Of a stretch of 64,000 bases of DNA, positions 16,970-24,817 are shown piece after piece. A program made the translations under genes and the position numbers. The notes under the pieces are model-generated. The model did no database searches and had not been told where the DNA came from. It saw nothing but the letters and a program-made list of their open reading frames with translations. The stretch is from Akkermansia sp. (GTDB taxonomy: Bacteria; Verrucomicrobiota; Verrucomicrobiia; Verrucomicrobiales; Akkermansiaceae): assembly GCA_017472085.1 (NCBI GenBank), contig JAFUQZ010000021.1, positions 1-64,000 on the forward strand, written 5' to 3'. Position 1 is the stretch's first letter, and every line of letters begins with the position of its first letter.

Positions 16970-17476
16970 ATGCGCGTTGTCAGCATAGACCCTGCCATCC
17001 GCAACACGGGCTACGCTGTGCTGGAGGGCGATTTCCGCGCGCCGAAGGCTCTGGCCTACGGCACGCTCTCCCTGCCCGCCAAACTGCCGCAGAGTGCCTG
17101 TTTGCGGGCGATTCATGAGCATGTCTGCTCGCTCATCCGCGAGTGGCAGCCGGATGAGCTGGCCATCGAGGGTATCATCTATGTGCAATCCCACCGCACG
17201 GCCATCTCCATGGGCTCCGCGCGCGGGGCAACGGTGCTGGCGGCAGCGCTGCATGATTTGCCCATCATGGAATATCCGCCCACCTGTGTGAAGCTGGCCA
17301 CGGTGGGGCGCGGCAGTGCAGGCAAGCCGCAGGTGGCGTTCATGATGCGCGCCCTGCTGCAGCTCAGTGAGACCCCTGCCCCGGACGCGGCGGATGCGCT
17401 GGCCATCGCATACTCCCATCTGGTGGCGGCCGACCCGCTGCGGGCCCATCTCTTCCGCGACCGCAAATATATCTGA
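16970..17476 (+). CDS. ruvC: Holliday junction resolvase RuvC
   Basis: 168 residues of the RNase H-fold resolvase. The acidic catalytic set is visible as Asp7 (VVSIDPAIRNTGYA), Glu67 (LAIEGI) and Asp139/Asp142 (APDAADALAIAYSH). RuvC cuts Holliday junctions delivered by RuvAB to finish recombination. ruvA and ruvB are not next to it. It is 15 bases downstream of the helicase gene and probably in the same transcript. A dispersed ATTGACG-type repeat lies just past its end. Confidence 0.93.
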   Translation: MRVVSIDPAIRNTGYAVLEGDFRAPKALAYGTLSLPAKLPQSACLRAIHEHVCSLIREWQPDELAIEGIIYVQSHRTAISMGSARGATVLAAALHDLPIMEYPPTCVKLATVGRGSAGKPQVAFMMRALLQLSETPAPDAADALAIAYSHLVAADPLRAHLFRDRKYI

Positions 17477-17492
17477 TGAGCTCACCGGATAG

Positions 17493-17535
17493 GAATTTAC
17501 GAATTTGGAGTTACGATTGACGAATTTAAATCGTC
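17493..17535. repeat. Dispersed intergenic repeat (ATTGACGA-TTTACGAATT type), copy 2
   Basis: The stretch GAATTTACGAATTTGG followed by GATTGACGAATTTAAATCGT lies between the converging ruvC and PoxB-like genes. It shares ATTGACGA and TTTACGAATT with the copy after purB. Confidence 0.5.
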
Positions 17536-17559
17536 TATTGTAAATCCCGTTATTTTCCA

Positions 17560-19242
17560 TCAGCGAAAGAAGCGCCGATTCCCGAAGATGACTCGGAAAT
17601 GGTGTTCACCGCTTCCCCGGTTCACCAGGCGGTGATAACCGCTTTCACCCCGCACCATCACTTCCGGCGGTAAAGGCAGCGCATGCCCGTCCACCTCTGC
17701 TTCCAGCAGCGATGAGGCCGATTCGGCCAGCCAGTTCCGCACAACCCGGTGAATTCGGCGGGATTGCCGAATCTTCTCTGCCTTCACCCCCATGGCGGCG
17801 GCCAATTCCGCCACGGACAAGGGGCCCGGCGGACAATCCCGTGGGGCAGAATCACCGCCGTCTAACCGCATGCTGTCCGAAAGCAGTCGATGAAACACCA
17901 GAATTTTGAGTGACAGATGCTCGCGCAGCAGAGTCAGCAGCTCGTTCAGGTGGCGTAAAACGCCCTCGGCCGTACACACTGCAATGACCTGTCGGGAGGG
18001 ATAAGCGGATTTGGCCCCTATCCCCATGGGCAGAGCACTCTCTCCCAATCCTGAGCGAAATGCCCCCTCCAAGCGCTGTTTGCCCCGCGGATGCAGGTAG
18101 CGGGCACACCACAACATGGGAGAACCGCCATCTACGCAGTAGACGGCATCCGGCTCTGCCAGGTCGTTCACCACCCGGGTTATCAGCTCCGGGCGCAGGG
18201 GATAGCGGTCATCCGTACTCCGCACATGCTGCTCTGACCGGGCCAGTTCCCTCCGGTGCAGACTGCCCATGGCAGAAGCAAAGTCATCATTCATCTGTTG
18301 TTTCACCAGCGGCAGCAGCTCCCGAGCCACTTCACCCACATCTCCTGCCACTCCCAACCGCAGTCTGACATGCCTGCCCAATGCCACGGGGTCACTATCC
18401 ACCTGAATCACGTTCCCATGACCGGGCAGATATTCCTCGCAGTCAAAATCTGTGCCCCACAGCACCAGCAGCTCACAATCCATCACGGCACAGGGCGCCG
18501 CACCCCAGCCCATCATTCCGGTCATGCCCACACTCAGGGGATTATCGCTTTCCACCACCTGCTTGCCGGACATGGTGAATGCCACGGGTGCCTGCAATCG
18601 CTGCGCCAGCATCAGAATTTCCTCCCGGGCCCCCTCGCAGCCGTGGCCACATAAAAACACCGTGCGGTTAAATTGGTTCAGGATGGAGGCCATCTCTTCC
18701 ACAGCTGCCGCGCAAGGGCGCAGCGGTCTCCCCACGGCAGACGGCAGAATAGACCGCACCTCCCCAACTGCAGGGAATCCGGCCACTTCTTCCCGTATCA
18801 GAAGAAGAACCGGCCCGTACCCGGCTTGAATCCTCCGCAGCGCCTGCATCAACATCGGCTCAGCCTCTTCCGGCCGCTGCACGAGTTCGACACGACAAAG
18901 CCCGCACAGGCCGTCCGGCAGGCTTGTGCCGGACGGCATTACTCCCAGCACCAGCAGACGGTCTCTGTTTTCAACCGCCTCTGCCAGCGCTGCACCTGTG
19001 CGATAAAGTCCGGGGCTGCACCCTGCATAGCATACCTGAAGTGCACCGGTGAGTCGGGCTCCCATGGCGGCGGCCAATACGGCGGCATCCTCCTGCTGCA
19101 GCTCGGTGCGATGCTTCCAACGCTCCTCACGATGAAATGTTTCCATCAATACGTTGTCACACTCCCCGGCCAGGCTGTACAGCTGCTGCCGCCCTCCTTC
19201 AGCCAGTATATCGCACCATTGCTCTGCCACGGTCTTGCTCAT
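17560..19242 (-). CDS. PoxB-like protein with a degenerate ThDP-binding motif
   Basis: 560 residues that align from end to end with pyruvate oxidase PoxB of E. coli (572 residues). Matching segments include CEGAREEILMLAQRLQAPVAFTMSGK, DNPLSVGMTGMMGWG, DGGSPMLWCARYLHPRGKQRLEGAF and the C-terminal membrane-binding-like LPPEVMVRGESGYHRLVNRGSGE. The Glu that activates thiamine diphosphate is kept (Glu51). The Mg-ThDP motif is not: the GDG of PoxB is TAE here (424-426 in AVCTAEGVLRHLNEL), and the metal-ligand Asn pair 26 residues later reads HR (451-452). PoxB normally oxidises pyruvate to acetate and CO2 with FAD at the membrane. This copy probably cannot hold Mg-ThDP and may have a new role. Confidence 0.8.
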   Translation of the reverse strand: MSKTVAEQWCDILAEGGRQQLYSLAGECDNVLMETFHREERWKHRTELQQEDAAVLAAAMGARLTGALQVCYAGCSPGLYRTGAALAEAVENRDRLLVLGVMPSGTSLPDGLCGLCRVELVQRPEEAEPMLMQALRRIQAGYGPVLLLIREEVAGFPAVGEVRSILPSAVGRPLRPCAAAVEEMASILNQFNRTVFLCGHGCEGAREEILMLAQRLQAPVAFTMSGKQVVESDNPLSVGMTGMMGWGAAPCAVMDCELLVLWGTDFDCEEYLPGHGNVIQVDSDPVALGRHVRLRLGVAGDVGEVARELLPLVKQQMNDDFASAMGSLHRRELARSEQHVRSTDDRYPLRPELITRVVNDLAEPDAVYCVDGGSPMLWCARYLHPRGKQRLEGAFRSGLGESALPMGIGAKSAYPSRQVIAVCTAEGVLRHLNELLTLLREHLSLKILVFHRLLSDSMRLDGGDSAPRDCPPGPLSVAELAAAMGVKAEKIRQSRRIHRVVRNWLAESASSLLEAEVDGHALPLPPEVMVRGESGYHRLVNRGSGEHHFRVIFGNRRFFR

Positions 19243-19278
19243 GCTCTTTTTTTCTCATGGCAGCCCCGGCTTTTCAAG

Positions 19279-19896
19279 CTAACTCTCCACCTGTTCCGGT
19301 TCTCCCACCTCCTCTCTCTGCTCCTTTCTGAAGCTCCTCCAGCTGATTGCCTGCTTCCGGCACGCATTGCGCCAGCTCTTCAATTTCATCACTTCCGATT
19401 TCAGGTACAGGCATTGGTGTCTGTATCCTCTCGTCGTCATGACCCGCCGCCGAATTTCAGACAATTTGCCCGATGCGACATAGCGGTACAATGTGCTGCG
19501 CACGATGCCGAGTATCAATAGCGCATCTGCTGCCTTCACCAGTGTGGCCGGCAGATGCTTCTGCACCGGCGGCAATCCCCGGAGCAGTTGCTTCACCGCT
19601 TCCCTGTCCCAGTAAAATACCGTTCGTCCGCTGCCGTTGTGGCGTACTAAACAAAAGGGAATATCCTTCTTCCTCAACAGCATATGAGCGGAATTGATGC
19701 TTCTTCCCAGAATCCGCGCTGCTTCATGGGTGGAAATGGTATCATGCAGCGGATAATCAAAGGGCTTCCCCGTCTGCGGATTCATCCCTTTGTCTGCACG
19801 AAACGCCGTATCCGGAAACTTAACCCCGGGTACATTGATTAACCGTATTCCTCCCAGTCCTTTCAGTGTGCGCGGCAGCCAGGCAGGGCTCACCAT
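19279..19896 (-). CDS. Double helix-turn-helix (excisionase/MerR-like) protein
   Basis: 205 residues with two DNA-binding-like units. The first (about 54-105) is ISTHEAARILGRSINSAHML followed by a wing and FYWDREAVKQLL. The second (about 118-172) is LVKAADALLILGIVRSTLYRYVASGKL followed by a wing and LYLKSEVMKLKS. Both resemble the winged helix of excisionases and MerR-type proteins. The tail is basic and acidic by turns. GGAGG precedes the ATG. It stands 36 bases before the PoxB-like gene and could regulate or be co-transcribed with it. The family was not recognised further. Confidence 0.65.
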   Translation of the reverse strand: MVSPAWLPRTLKGLGGIRLINVPGVKFPDTAFRADKGMNPQTGKPFDYPLHDTISTHEAARILGRSINSAHMLLRKKDIPFCLVRHNGSGRTVFYWDREAVKQLLRGLPPVQKHLPATLVKAADALLILGIVRSTLYRYVASGKLSEIRRRVMTTRGYRHQCLYLKSEVMKLKSWRNACRKQAISWRSFRKEQREEVGEPEQVES

Positions 19897-20218
19897 TCCG
19901 GCGCCACCTCCGATAGCGCTTCTCTTGTTTCTTTGTTGTTCTTCATTGGGGTAGTCTTTCCTTTGTCAGAAAGTTCTCCATCTCTAACAAATTCTCCCCG
20001 AAAAATCAAGTCTTTTGTTGTTATTTTTTATAAACATCTATATATCAATCAGATATCAACTCCGCAGCCATCCATTTAGCCATTCCGGGCATTTCCTGTG
20101 AAAAACAGATTGACCTCAGGTCTAATTGATTTTCCGAAAAGATATTAACAGGCAATAAGATACCCCCTGCCGGGCAGTTTATCCGACAGGAGGCAGCAGA
20201 AAGGGGATTCAAGGCTGA
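19897..20218. other. A+T-rich gap with no recognised gene
   Basis: 322 bases upstream of the double-HTH gene. Much of it is A/T-rich (around 19990-20060), so it probably holds that gene's promoter. Near 20167-20191 CCTGCCGG and CCGACAGG can pair with one mismatch after the next gene's stop codon, without a T run. I see no RNA gene. Confidence 0.5.
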
Positions 20219-21184
20219 TCAGTAGCGTCTGTTGCGATAGCGGGAGAGCTTCTTACGCTCGCCGGAACCACGCATCATGCCGATGAGGGTGAGCAGGATC
20301 ACGATGGCAACGGCACCGCCAATCAGCATCGCCGGACTGACCCCCTGAAGACCCACGGAAGCCTGAATCGCGGAAAGATTGAACCGGGATTCAACCTTGA
20401 TTTCCTCGAATTCATCCTCAATAATCTCTTCGTCAGATTCGGTTGCGGTAAGTTCCGGAGCAGTTGCATCGGAAGAGCTTTCTGCGGTCTTGCCCACAGA
20501 GGAAGAGGAAACAACGGGCTTTCTGACCACCGTGGTGCGGCGACCGGGTTTAGGCGTTGATGTCGCAGAGGAAGAGGAGGAGGAGGCCAGAGGTGTCCGA
20601 AGGCGCTTGGCCTCCTGCTCGGCAATCACTTTACCGACAGATGCCCCGGCGCGGTTACCCAGAGCCGTCTCACCGCCGGAAGCCGTATCAGCCTCACCCA
20701 GCAGGCTGCGGTTACTATCCGGCAGGGTGCGATAAATCATCACCTTCTTGCACTTTTTGGCCTTGTTCATTTCCATGAACGCATAGCAGCTCCCGGATTT
20801 GGCATTGTGAGAATTGACAGGCACGTTGTATTTCTCGGCCTTCTTCTTGTCCATCTTTTTCCACTTGGTCTTGCCGGCACCGGTAATTTGCCGCACATCT
20901 GCCGCAGCTTTCTGCGGATCAACTCCGCTGCCGTACTCCAGCATCACCATGAGCAGCTGATCATTCTGCGGATTGAAATCCACGGAAACGCGGCGGTTGC
21001 CGGAGATGACCCAGGTGCGGCGTACCGTGAAATCATCCAGCACGGTGAATGAATAATCCTTGGAGAGTGTCTGGTCCGCCTGCGTGCGAGTCAGGGTCGG
21101 TGTAATTTCATCCAGCTGCAGCGCCATGGCAGGAGCCGTGACAACCATCAGTATCAGGGTAATCAGGTATAATAGTTTCTTCAT
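20219..21184 (-). CDS. Exported protein with C-terminal membrane anchor, unknown
   Basis: 321 residues. A signal peptide (MKKLLYLITLILMVVTAPAMA) is followed by a folded region to about residue 150 (YSFTVLDDFTVRRTWVISGNRRVSVDFNPQ). A Ser/Thr/Pro-rich and then acidic linker follows (about 200-270). A membrane helix comes near the end (MLIGGAVAIVILLTLIGMM) with a basic tail RKKLSRYRNRRY. The layout suggests an envelope protein held in the inner membrane with its main domain outside the cytoplasm. The family is unknown. A promoter with a 17-base spacer lies directly upstream. Confidence 0.7.
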   Translation of the reverse strand: MKKLLYLITLILMVVTAPAMALQLDEITPTLTRTQADQTLSKDYSFTVLDDFTVRRTWVISGNRRVSVDFNPQNDQLLMVMLEYGSGVDPQKAAADVRQITGAGKTKWKKMDKKKAEKYNVPVNSHNAKSGSCYAFMEMNKAKKCKKVMIYRTLPDSNRSLLGEADTASGGETALGNRAGASVGKVIAEQEAKRLRTPLASSSSSSATSTPKPGRRTTVVRKPVVSSSSVGKTAESSSDATAPELTATESDEEIIEDEFEEIKVESRFNLSAIQASVGLQGVSPAMLIGGAVAIVILLTLIGMMRGSGERKKLSRYRNRRY

Positions 21185-21199
21185 ACGTATCTGCGGGTC

Positions 21200-21228
21200 A
21201 GCATAGCATATCTAACGAATGAGCTCAA
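21200..21228 (-). promoter_or_regulatory. Promoter of the exported protein gene
   Basis: Minus strand: TTGAGC (21223-21228), 17-base spacer, TATGCT (21200-21205). The predicted leader is about nine bases. Confidence 0.5.
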
Positions 21229-21269
21229 GACTTTTCTTCTGAGTATCAAATGCGCGCGCTTAGCACGCC

Positions 21270-21418
21270 TATTCCTCAGGAATAGTTTTTCATACGCACG
21301 CTGTGCGTTTTCGCACAAGGCGGCAGCCTTGTTTTCACAGCTCCCGCAAGGGTGCTTTTTCATCCGTGATATTCACGACAGGAGCATCGGATGAAAAAAA
21401 AGCCTGCTGCCGCAGGCT
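21270..21418 (-). repeat. Hairpin array, TTTTCA/TGAAAA family, inverted partial copy
   Basis: Short hairpins alternate with TTTTCA-type spacers: TATTCC/GGAATA, CGCAC/GTGCG, CAAGGC/GCCTTG, AGCTCCC/GGGTGCT, CGTGA/TCACG, then after GATGAAAA the hairpin AGCCTGC/GCAGGCT. Order and sequence match the unit at 55296-55537 read in reverse complement, from its last hairpin back to the AAGCCTGC one. The final hairpin also serves as a terminator. Confidence 0.8.
21393..21418 (-). terminator. Terminator of the His-rich lipoprotein gene (array hairpin)
   Basis: Minus strand: AGCCTGC/GCAGGCT (21401-21407 with 21412-21418) followed by eight T. It is the last hairpin of the array copy and lies 15 bases past the stop codon of the next gene. 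Confidence 0.85.
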
Positions 21419-21432
21419 GATGACACCGGGCT

Positions 21433-21741
21433 TCACCAATGGTGATGGCCGTGGTGGTGGTGGTGATGATGCCCATGATGATGCCCGAAGATAATCGGCG
21501 GCAGGGAGATGCCCAGGGTAAAAGCAGGACGAGCAACCACAGGAGCCGGGGCAACAGGCTGTTGCGGCACGTATGCTTCCTGATACACGGGAACGGAGCC
21601 GCTTTTCTCATCTGCATAGGGATTGTAGGGCATATCGGGCGGCGCTCCGGCCACACCACCCGCCGCGGGATAGTAGTAGCAGGAGCTCAAGGCCGCTGCG
21701 ACAAGCATCCCGCCTGCCCATCTGTATGCTTGTTTCTTCAT
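21433..21741 (-). CDS. Small lipoprotein with a His-rich C-terminus
   Basis: 102 residues. The N-terminus MKKQAYRWAGGMLVAAALSSC is a lipoprotein signal with the lipid Cys at 21. A short Tyr/Pro-rich region follows, and the last 17 residues are almost all His and Gly (HHHGHHHHHHHGHHHW), a likely metal-binding tail. It may bind Ni, Zn or Cu in the periplasm or at the outer membrane, as inferred from composition only. It resembles in style the His-rich lipoprotein at 12.5-13.4 kb but shares no clear domain with it. Confidence 0.7.
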   Translation of the reverse strand: MKKQAYRWAGGMLVAAALSSCYYYPAAGGVAGAPPDMPYNPYADEKSGSVPVYQEAYVPQQPVAPAPVVARPAFTLGISLPPIIFGHHHGHHHHHHHGHHHW

Positions 21742-21812
21742 GATATATGGCTGCGTCTGTTATACCGGACTCCACCCTGTCAGGCGCGGCAGTGCAGCCG
21801 TTTTGTTTAACC

Positions 21813-22448
21813 TCAGCGGATAAAATTCGTAAAAATGGCTTTTTCACGGGCAGGCGGCAGGATTCCGGCGGCTTCAGCAGCCTCTCTGCACTTGAGATGC
21901 CAGGCCAGATTACGGGCGATGATACGCATGTTCTGCATGCCCTCCTCATCCTGCCGCACTTCATCCGGGCCGGCACCATGCACCATGTTCCAATAGCGCC
22001 CGGATATGATGGGCATTTCGGATATCTGGAAGTATTTATTGAGCTGGTCAAGCGCCGCTGTTGTCCCGGCGCGGCGGGCGCTCACCACAGCCACGCCCGG
22101 CTTGTGACGGAATACATCCCGCCGTCCGATGAAGGCAGAGTAGAATACCCTGTCCATAAACGGCACGATAGCCCCACTGGCAGAACCGTAATGCACCGGC
22201 GAGCCCAGCACCAGGGCATCATACTCCGCCATCATCTCCACAAAGGCATTCACCCGGTCATCCGTGGCGCACTTGCGGAGGGTATAACAGGCGCGGCAGC
22301 CGGTACAGGGCTTCACTCCTTCCGTGCCGATATAGTAGATATGGGTACCGATTCCCTCGGCTTCCAGAGCATCTGCCATCTCCCGCAGAGCGGTGTATGT
22401 ACACCCTTTCTCATGCGGCGACCCGTTCACAAGCATTACTTTTTTCAT
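21813..22448 (-). CDS. Flavodoxin-like NAD(P)H-dependent FMN reductase
   Basis: About 211 residues with the flavodoxin-like fold: MLVNGSPHEKGCTYTAL (phosphate loop for FMN), LGSPVHYGSASGAIVPFMDR (flavin contact) and VVSARRAGTTAALDQLNKYF. A Cys cluster CTGCRACYTLRKC follows the first half, as in iron-sulfur flavoproteins. It probably transfers electrons from NAD(P)H to small acceptors. I chose the ATG at 22448 (MKKVMLVNGSP). The promoter at 22456-22484 would start transcription at or next to this ATG, which rules out the upstream ATG at 22484. Confidence 0.85.
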   Translation of the reverse strand: MKKVMLVNGSPHEKGCTYTALREMADALEAEGIGTHIYYIGTEGVKPCTGCRACYTLRKCATDDRVNAFVEMMAEYDALVLGSPVHYGSASGAIVPFMDRVFYSAFIGRRDVFRHKPGVAVVSARRAGTTAALDQLNKYFQISEMPIISGRYWNMVHGAGPDEVRQDEEGMQNMRIIARNLAWHLKCREAAEAAGILPPAREKAIFTNFIR

Positions 22449-22455
22449 GCCGGCC

Positions 22456-22484
22456 AGTATATCCCATCCTCGCAGGGAGCGCAA
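22456..22484 (-). promoter_or_regulatory. Promoter giving a leaderless mRNA
   Basis: Minus strand: TTGCGC (22479-22484), 17-base spacer, TATACT (22456-22461). Only seven bases separate the -10 box from the ATG at 22448. Confidence 0.6.
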
Positions 22485-22551
22485 GTGTGTTCTTCATCAC
22501 ATGTGCTCATTCCACATGCGTCGGGCTAATCGCTGGTACGCATACGCCCCG

Positions 22552-23430
22552 TCACTCGCATTGCTGCAACAGCTCCCGGGCGTCAGCCACGGGTGTGAGC
22601 CACTTCTCGCGACGCAGCCAGGTGCGCTGGCGCTTGGCATACTGCCGGGTGGACAGCGCAATGGCAGCGGCCAAATCCGCGCGGGAGAGACGACCGGCTA
22701 AGTGTTCCATCACCTGAGGCAAGCCCAGGGTCTTCGCTGCAGTGGGAGAAAGGGTGGCAGGGATGAGGGCAGCGACCTCCTCAATGGCTCCCTCCTCCAG
22801 CATGCGCTCGGCACGGGCCGCAATGCGGGCATCCAGCTCTTCCACCGGTCGGGTGATGACATATCCCCTGCCGATGGGTTGCTGCCAGTTGTTGCGCCAG
22901 TAGGAAAGCGGTTTGCCCCCCAGCAGGACTATTTCCAGGTTGCGCTCCACATAGCGCGGGTTCTGCAAATTCGTGGCGGCGGCTCCCTCCGGGTCGGCTT
23001 CCTGCAGACGGCGCACCAGTTCCTCCGGCGGCAGCTTGCTCAGCTCTGTCCGCAGCGCCGGGTCGCTCGGCGGGGCCGGGGATATGCCGTGGGAGATGAA
23101 TTTCACATACAAGCCGGAACCGCCGGTGATGAGGGGGCGTTTCCCGACCGCCTGCAAGCGCCGGATGCATTCCCCTGCCCGCCGGGCATGCGTGGCGGCA
23201 TCGTTCTCCTCCGCGGGGTCCAGAAAGCCTACCAGGTGATGGGGGATGCGGGACAGTTCCTCCCGGGTGGGTGCAGCGGTGATGATGGGCATGCCGCGGT
23301 AGACCTGGTAAGCATCGGCGCTGATGATTTCAGCATTGCCCAGCTTTTCTGCCAGCTCAACCGCTGCCGCACTCTTGCCGCTGCCGGTCGGGCCCAGTAC
23401 AAAAATGGGTTCTGTATCAGGATTCTTCAT
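22552..23430 (-). CDS. miaA: tRNA dimethylallyltransferase
   Basis: 292 residues. The P-loop GPTGSGKS (13-20), SADAYQVYRGM, LVGFLDP, GGSGLYVKF and the C-terminal IALSTRQYAKRQRTWLR are all MiaA hallmarks. The enzyme adds a dimethylallyl group to A37 of tRNAs that read codons starting with U. Its ATG overlaps the stop codon of the last DUF805 gene (ATGA), so it is the end of that operon and probably translated by coupling. hfq and mutL, common neighbours elsewhere, are absent. Confidence 0.96.
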   Translation of the reverse strand: MKNPDTEPIFVLGPTGSGKSAAAVELAEKLGNAEIISADAYQVYRGMPIITAAPTREELSRIPHHLVGFLDPAEENDAATHARRAGECIRRLQAVGKRPLITGGSGLYVKFISHGISPAPPSDPALRTELSKLPPEELVRRLQEADPEGAAATNLQNPRYVERNLEIVLLGGKPLSYWRNNWQQPIGRGYVITRPVEELDARIAARAERMLEEGAIEEVAALIPATLSPTAAKTLGLPQVMEHLAGRLSRADLAAAIALSTRQYAKRQRTWLRREKWLTPVADARELLQQCE

Positions 23431-24017
23431 TCGAAAAGATATTTAAGGGACGTACCATATTGGTTTCTTCCTTTTTGGCTGTCGATACACCCCAGTATCA
23501 ACAGGAACACCACATTCAGGGGCGGCAGTAATACGAATGTTACCAGGAAAAAGATACTGAACAAGCTGCGCACTGCTTCCACGGTGATTGTCTTGTGAAG
23601 AAGATATAATGCCGTAAAGAAACAGGGTATAACCAGCAGCAATAAAACCCATCGGCCGCTCCACCCCACATCATGCAGCCGCCTCACCACCACACTGCCG
23701 GAAAGCAGCGGAATGATAATCAGCAGTGTTACCACACAGATGATTCCTACCACATGCGGATAAGGTATCAATGTCGGAAAGCAACGATACGTCGTATCCA
23801 CGATGTTAATGAGAAAAAACACTATCAGCACCATCCCCCACCAGCACCAATATTCATTGCGACAGGAGCGACCGCGAAACTGGAAAACCCGCCGCAGTGC
23901 GAGAAGAAAAAGTGCTCTGATGCTGCTTACGCGAACGGCCTGTGCACGCCCGCAGACGGAACAATATTTTTCTTCCACACCATGTCGGGTGTTACAATAT
24001 GGGCACGCATGCATCAT
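23427..24017 (-). CDS. DUF805 membrane protein with zinc ribbon (paralogue 5)
   Basis: 196 residues. It starts with a zinc-ribbon-like pair CPYCNTRHG and CSVCG. A DUF805 segment follows: ALRRVFQFRGRSCRNEYWCWW before the first helix and VVRRLHDVGWSGRWVLLL in the middle, with four to five membrane helices. The family-typical end IDSQKGRNQYGTSLKYLFE is present. The GYF_2 domain of its neighbours is missing. It overlaps both the preceding gene and miaA by the four bases ATGA. Function of DUF805 proteins is unknown; they are inner-membrane proteins. Confidence 0.85.
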   Translation of the reverse strand: MMHACPYCNTRHGVEEKYCSVCGRAQAVRVSSIRALFLLALRRVFQFRGRSCRNEYWCWWGMVLIVFFLINIVDTTYRCFPTLIPYPHVVGIICVVTLLIIIPLLSGSVVVRRLHDVGWSGRWVLLLLVIPCFFTALYLLHKTITVEAVRSLFSIFFLVTFVLLPPLNVVFLLILGCIDSQKGRNQYGTSLKYLFE

Positions 24018-24814
24018 CGGGGATATTTGGAGGAAGGGCCGTAAGCATTACCACCGCGTTGGGTATCCTGAAAGTGGGAAATGATGATGCGGAAGCTCAC
24101 ACCGATAGGTATCAGGCACAGGAGGGCGTATGCCACGGCAAATGCCGTGGTGCCCGGTTCCAGTAAAAAGAAGGCAAAGAGAGGAGTCAGGAAGCTCAAT
24201 ATGCCCCCGGGTATCCAGACACCGCTTGCTCCGATATCATGCAGACGGCGTACGGAAACGCTGACGTAGGGTATCATCATCAGTGCGGTCGGTACCAATA
24301 CTACCACCAGCAGCACTATCAGACCTGACAGGTCAAAATCCTCCATCGGGCTTGCATATAACATGGATACCAGGGGCATGAGTAAGGTCACTATACCGGA
24401 TAATATGTACAGAATGATATTCTCAAACAGTACGAAGCTCCAGTATTCCATGCGGGTGGCACGCCCGCGCAGGGTGAAGCTCTTTTTCATGGAAAAGACA
24501 AAATTCTTCCACAGATTTGCACGATCCTCCGGCGGCAGAGCCATTTCATAACCGCAATGCGGGCAATTTGCCGGCATGATGAATCCGGTGATGTCTTTCC
24601 CGCAATTCGGGCAGGCTCCCATGGAGCTGTTCTCAATGATGGCGAGTTCCTCCGCCATCTCCGGCAGAGAGGACAGGGGAACCCACTCGCTGTTCTCCTC
24701 CGGCACCACCGGGGTTTCCGGCAGCAGTGCCTCCGTGCGAATGGCTGATTTCAACTGTTCTTCCGTCAGAGGTCCCACCGGCTGGCGGCAGCTGTTCAGA
24801 TAATAGTAGTTCAT
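24014..24814 (-). CDS. GYF_2/zinc-ribbon/DUF805 membrane protein (paralogue 4)
   Basis: 266 residues. The N-terminal GYF_2-type module (MNYYYLNSCRQPVGPLTEEQLKSAI) usually marks a cytosolic peptide-binding or sensing part. It is followed by a zinc ribbon (CPNCGKDITGFIMPANCPHCG, about 69-89). The DUF805 region has FTLRGRATRMEYWSF and VRRLHDIGASGVW between membrane helices. It ends FQDTQRGGNAYGPSSKYPR, the shared tail motif of this set. It begins three bases after the stop of paralogue 3 and overlaps paralogue 5 by ATGA. Confidence 0.87.
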   Translation of the reverse strand: MNYYYLNSCRQPVGPLTEEQLKSAIRTEALLPETPVVPEENSEWVPLSSLPEMAEELAIIENSSMGACPNCGKDITGFIMPANCPHCGYEMALPPEDRANLWKNFVFSMKKSFTLRGRATRMEYWSFVLFENIILYILSGIVTLLMPLVSMLYASPMEDFDLSGLIVLLVVVLVPTALMMIPYVSVSVRRLHDIGASGVWIPGGILSFLTPLFAFFLLEPGTTAFAVAYALLCLIPIGVSFRIIISHFQDTQRGGNAYGPSSKYPR

Positions 24815-24817
24815 AGG

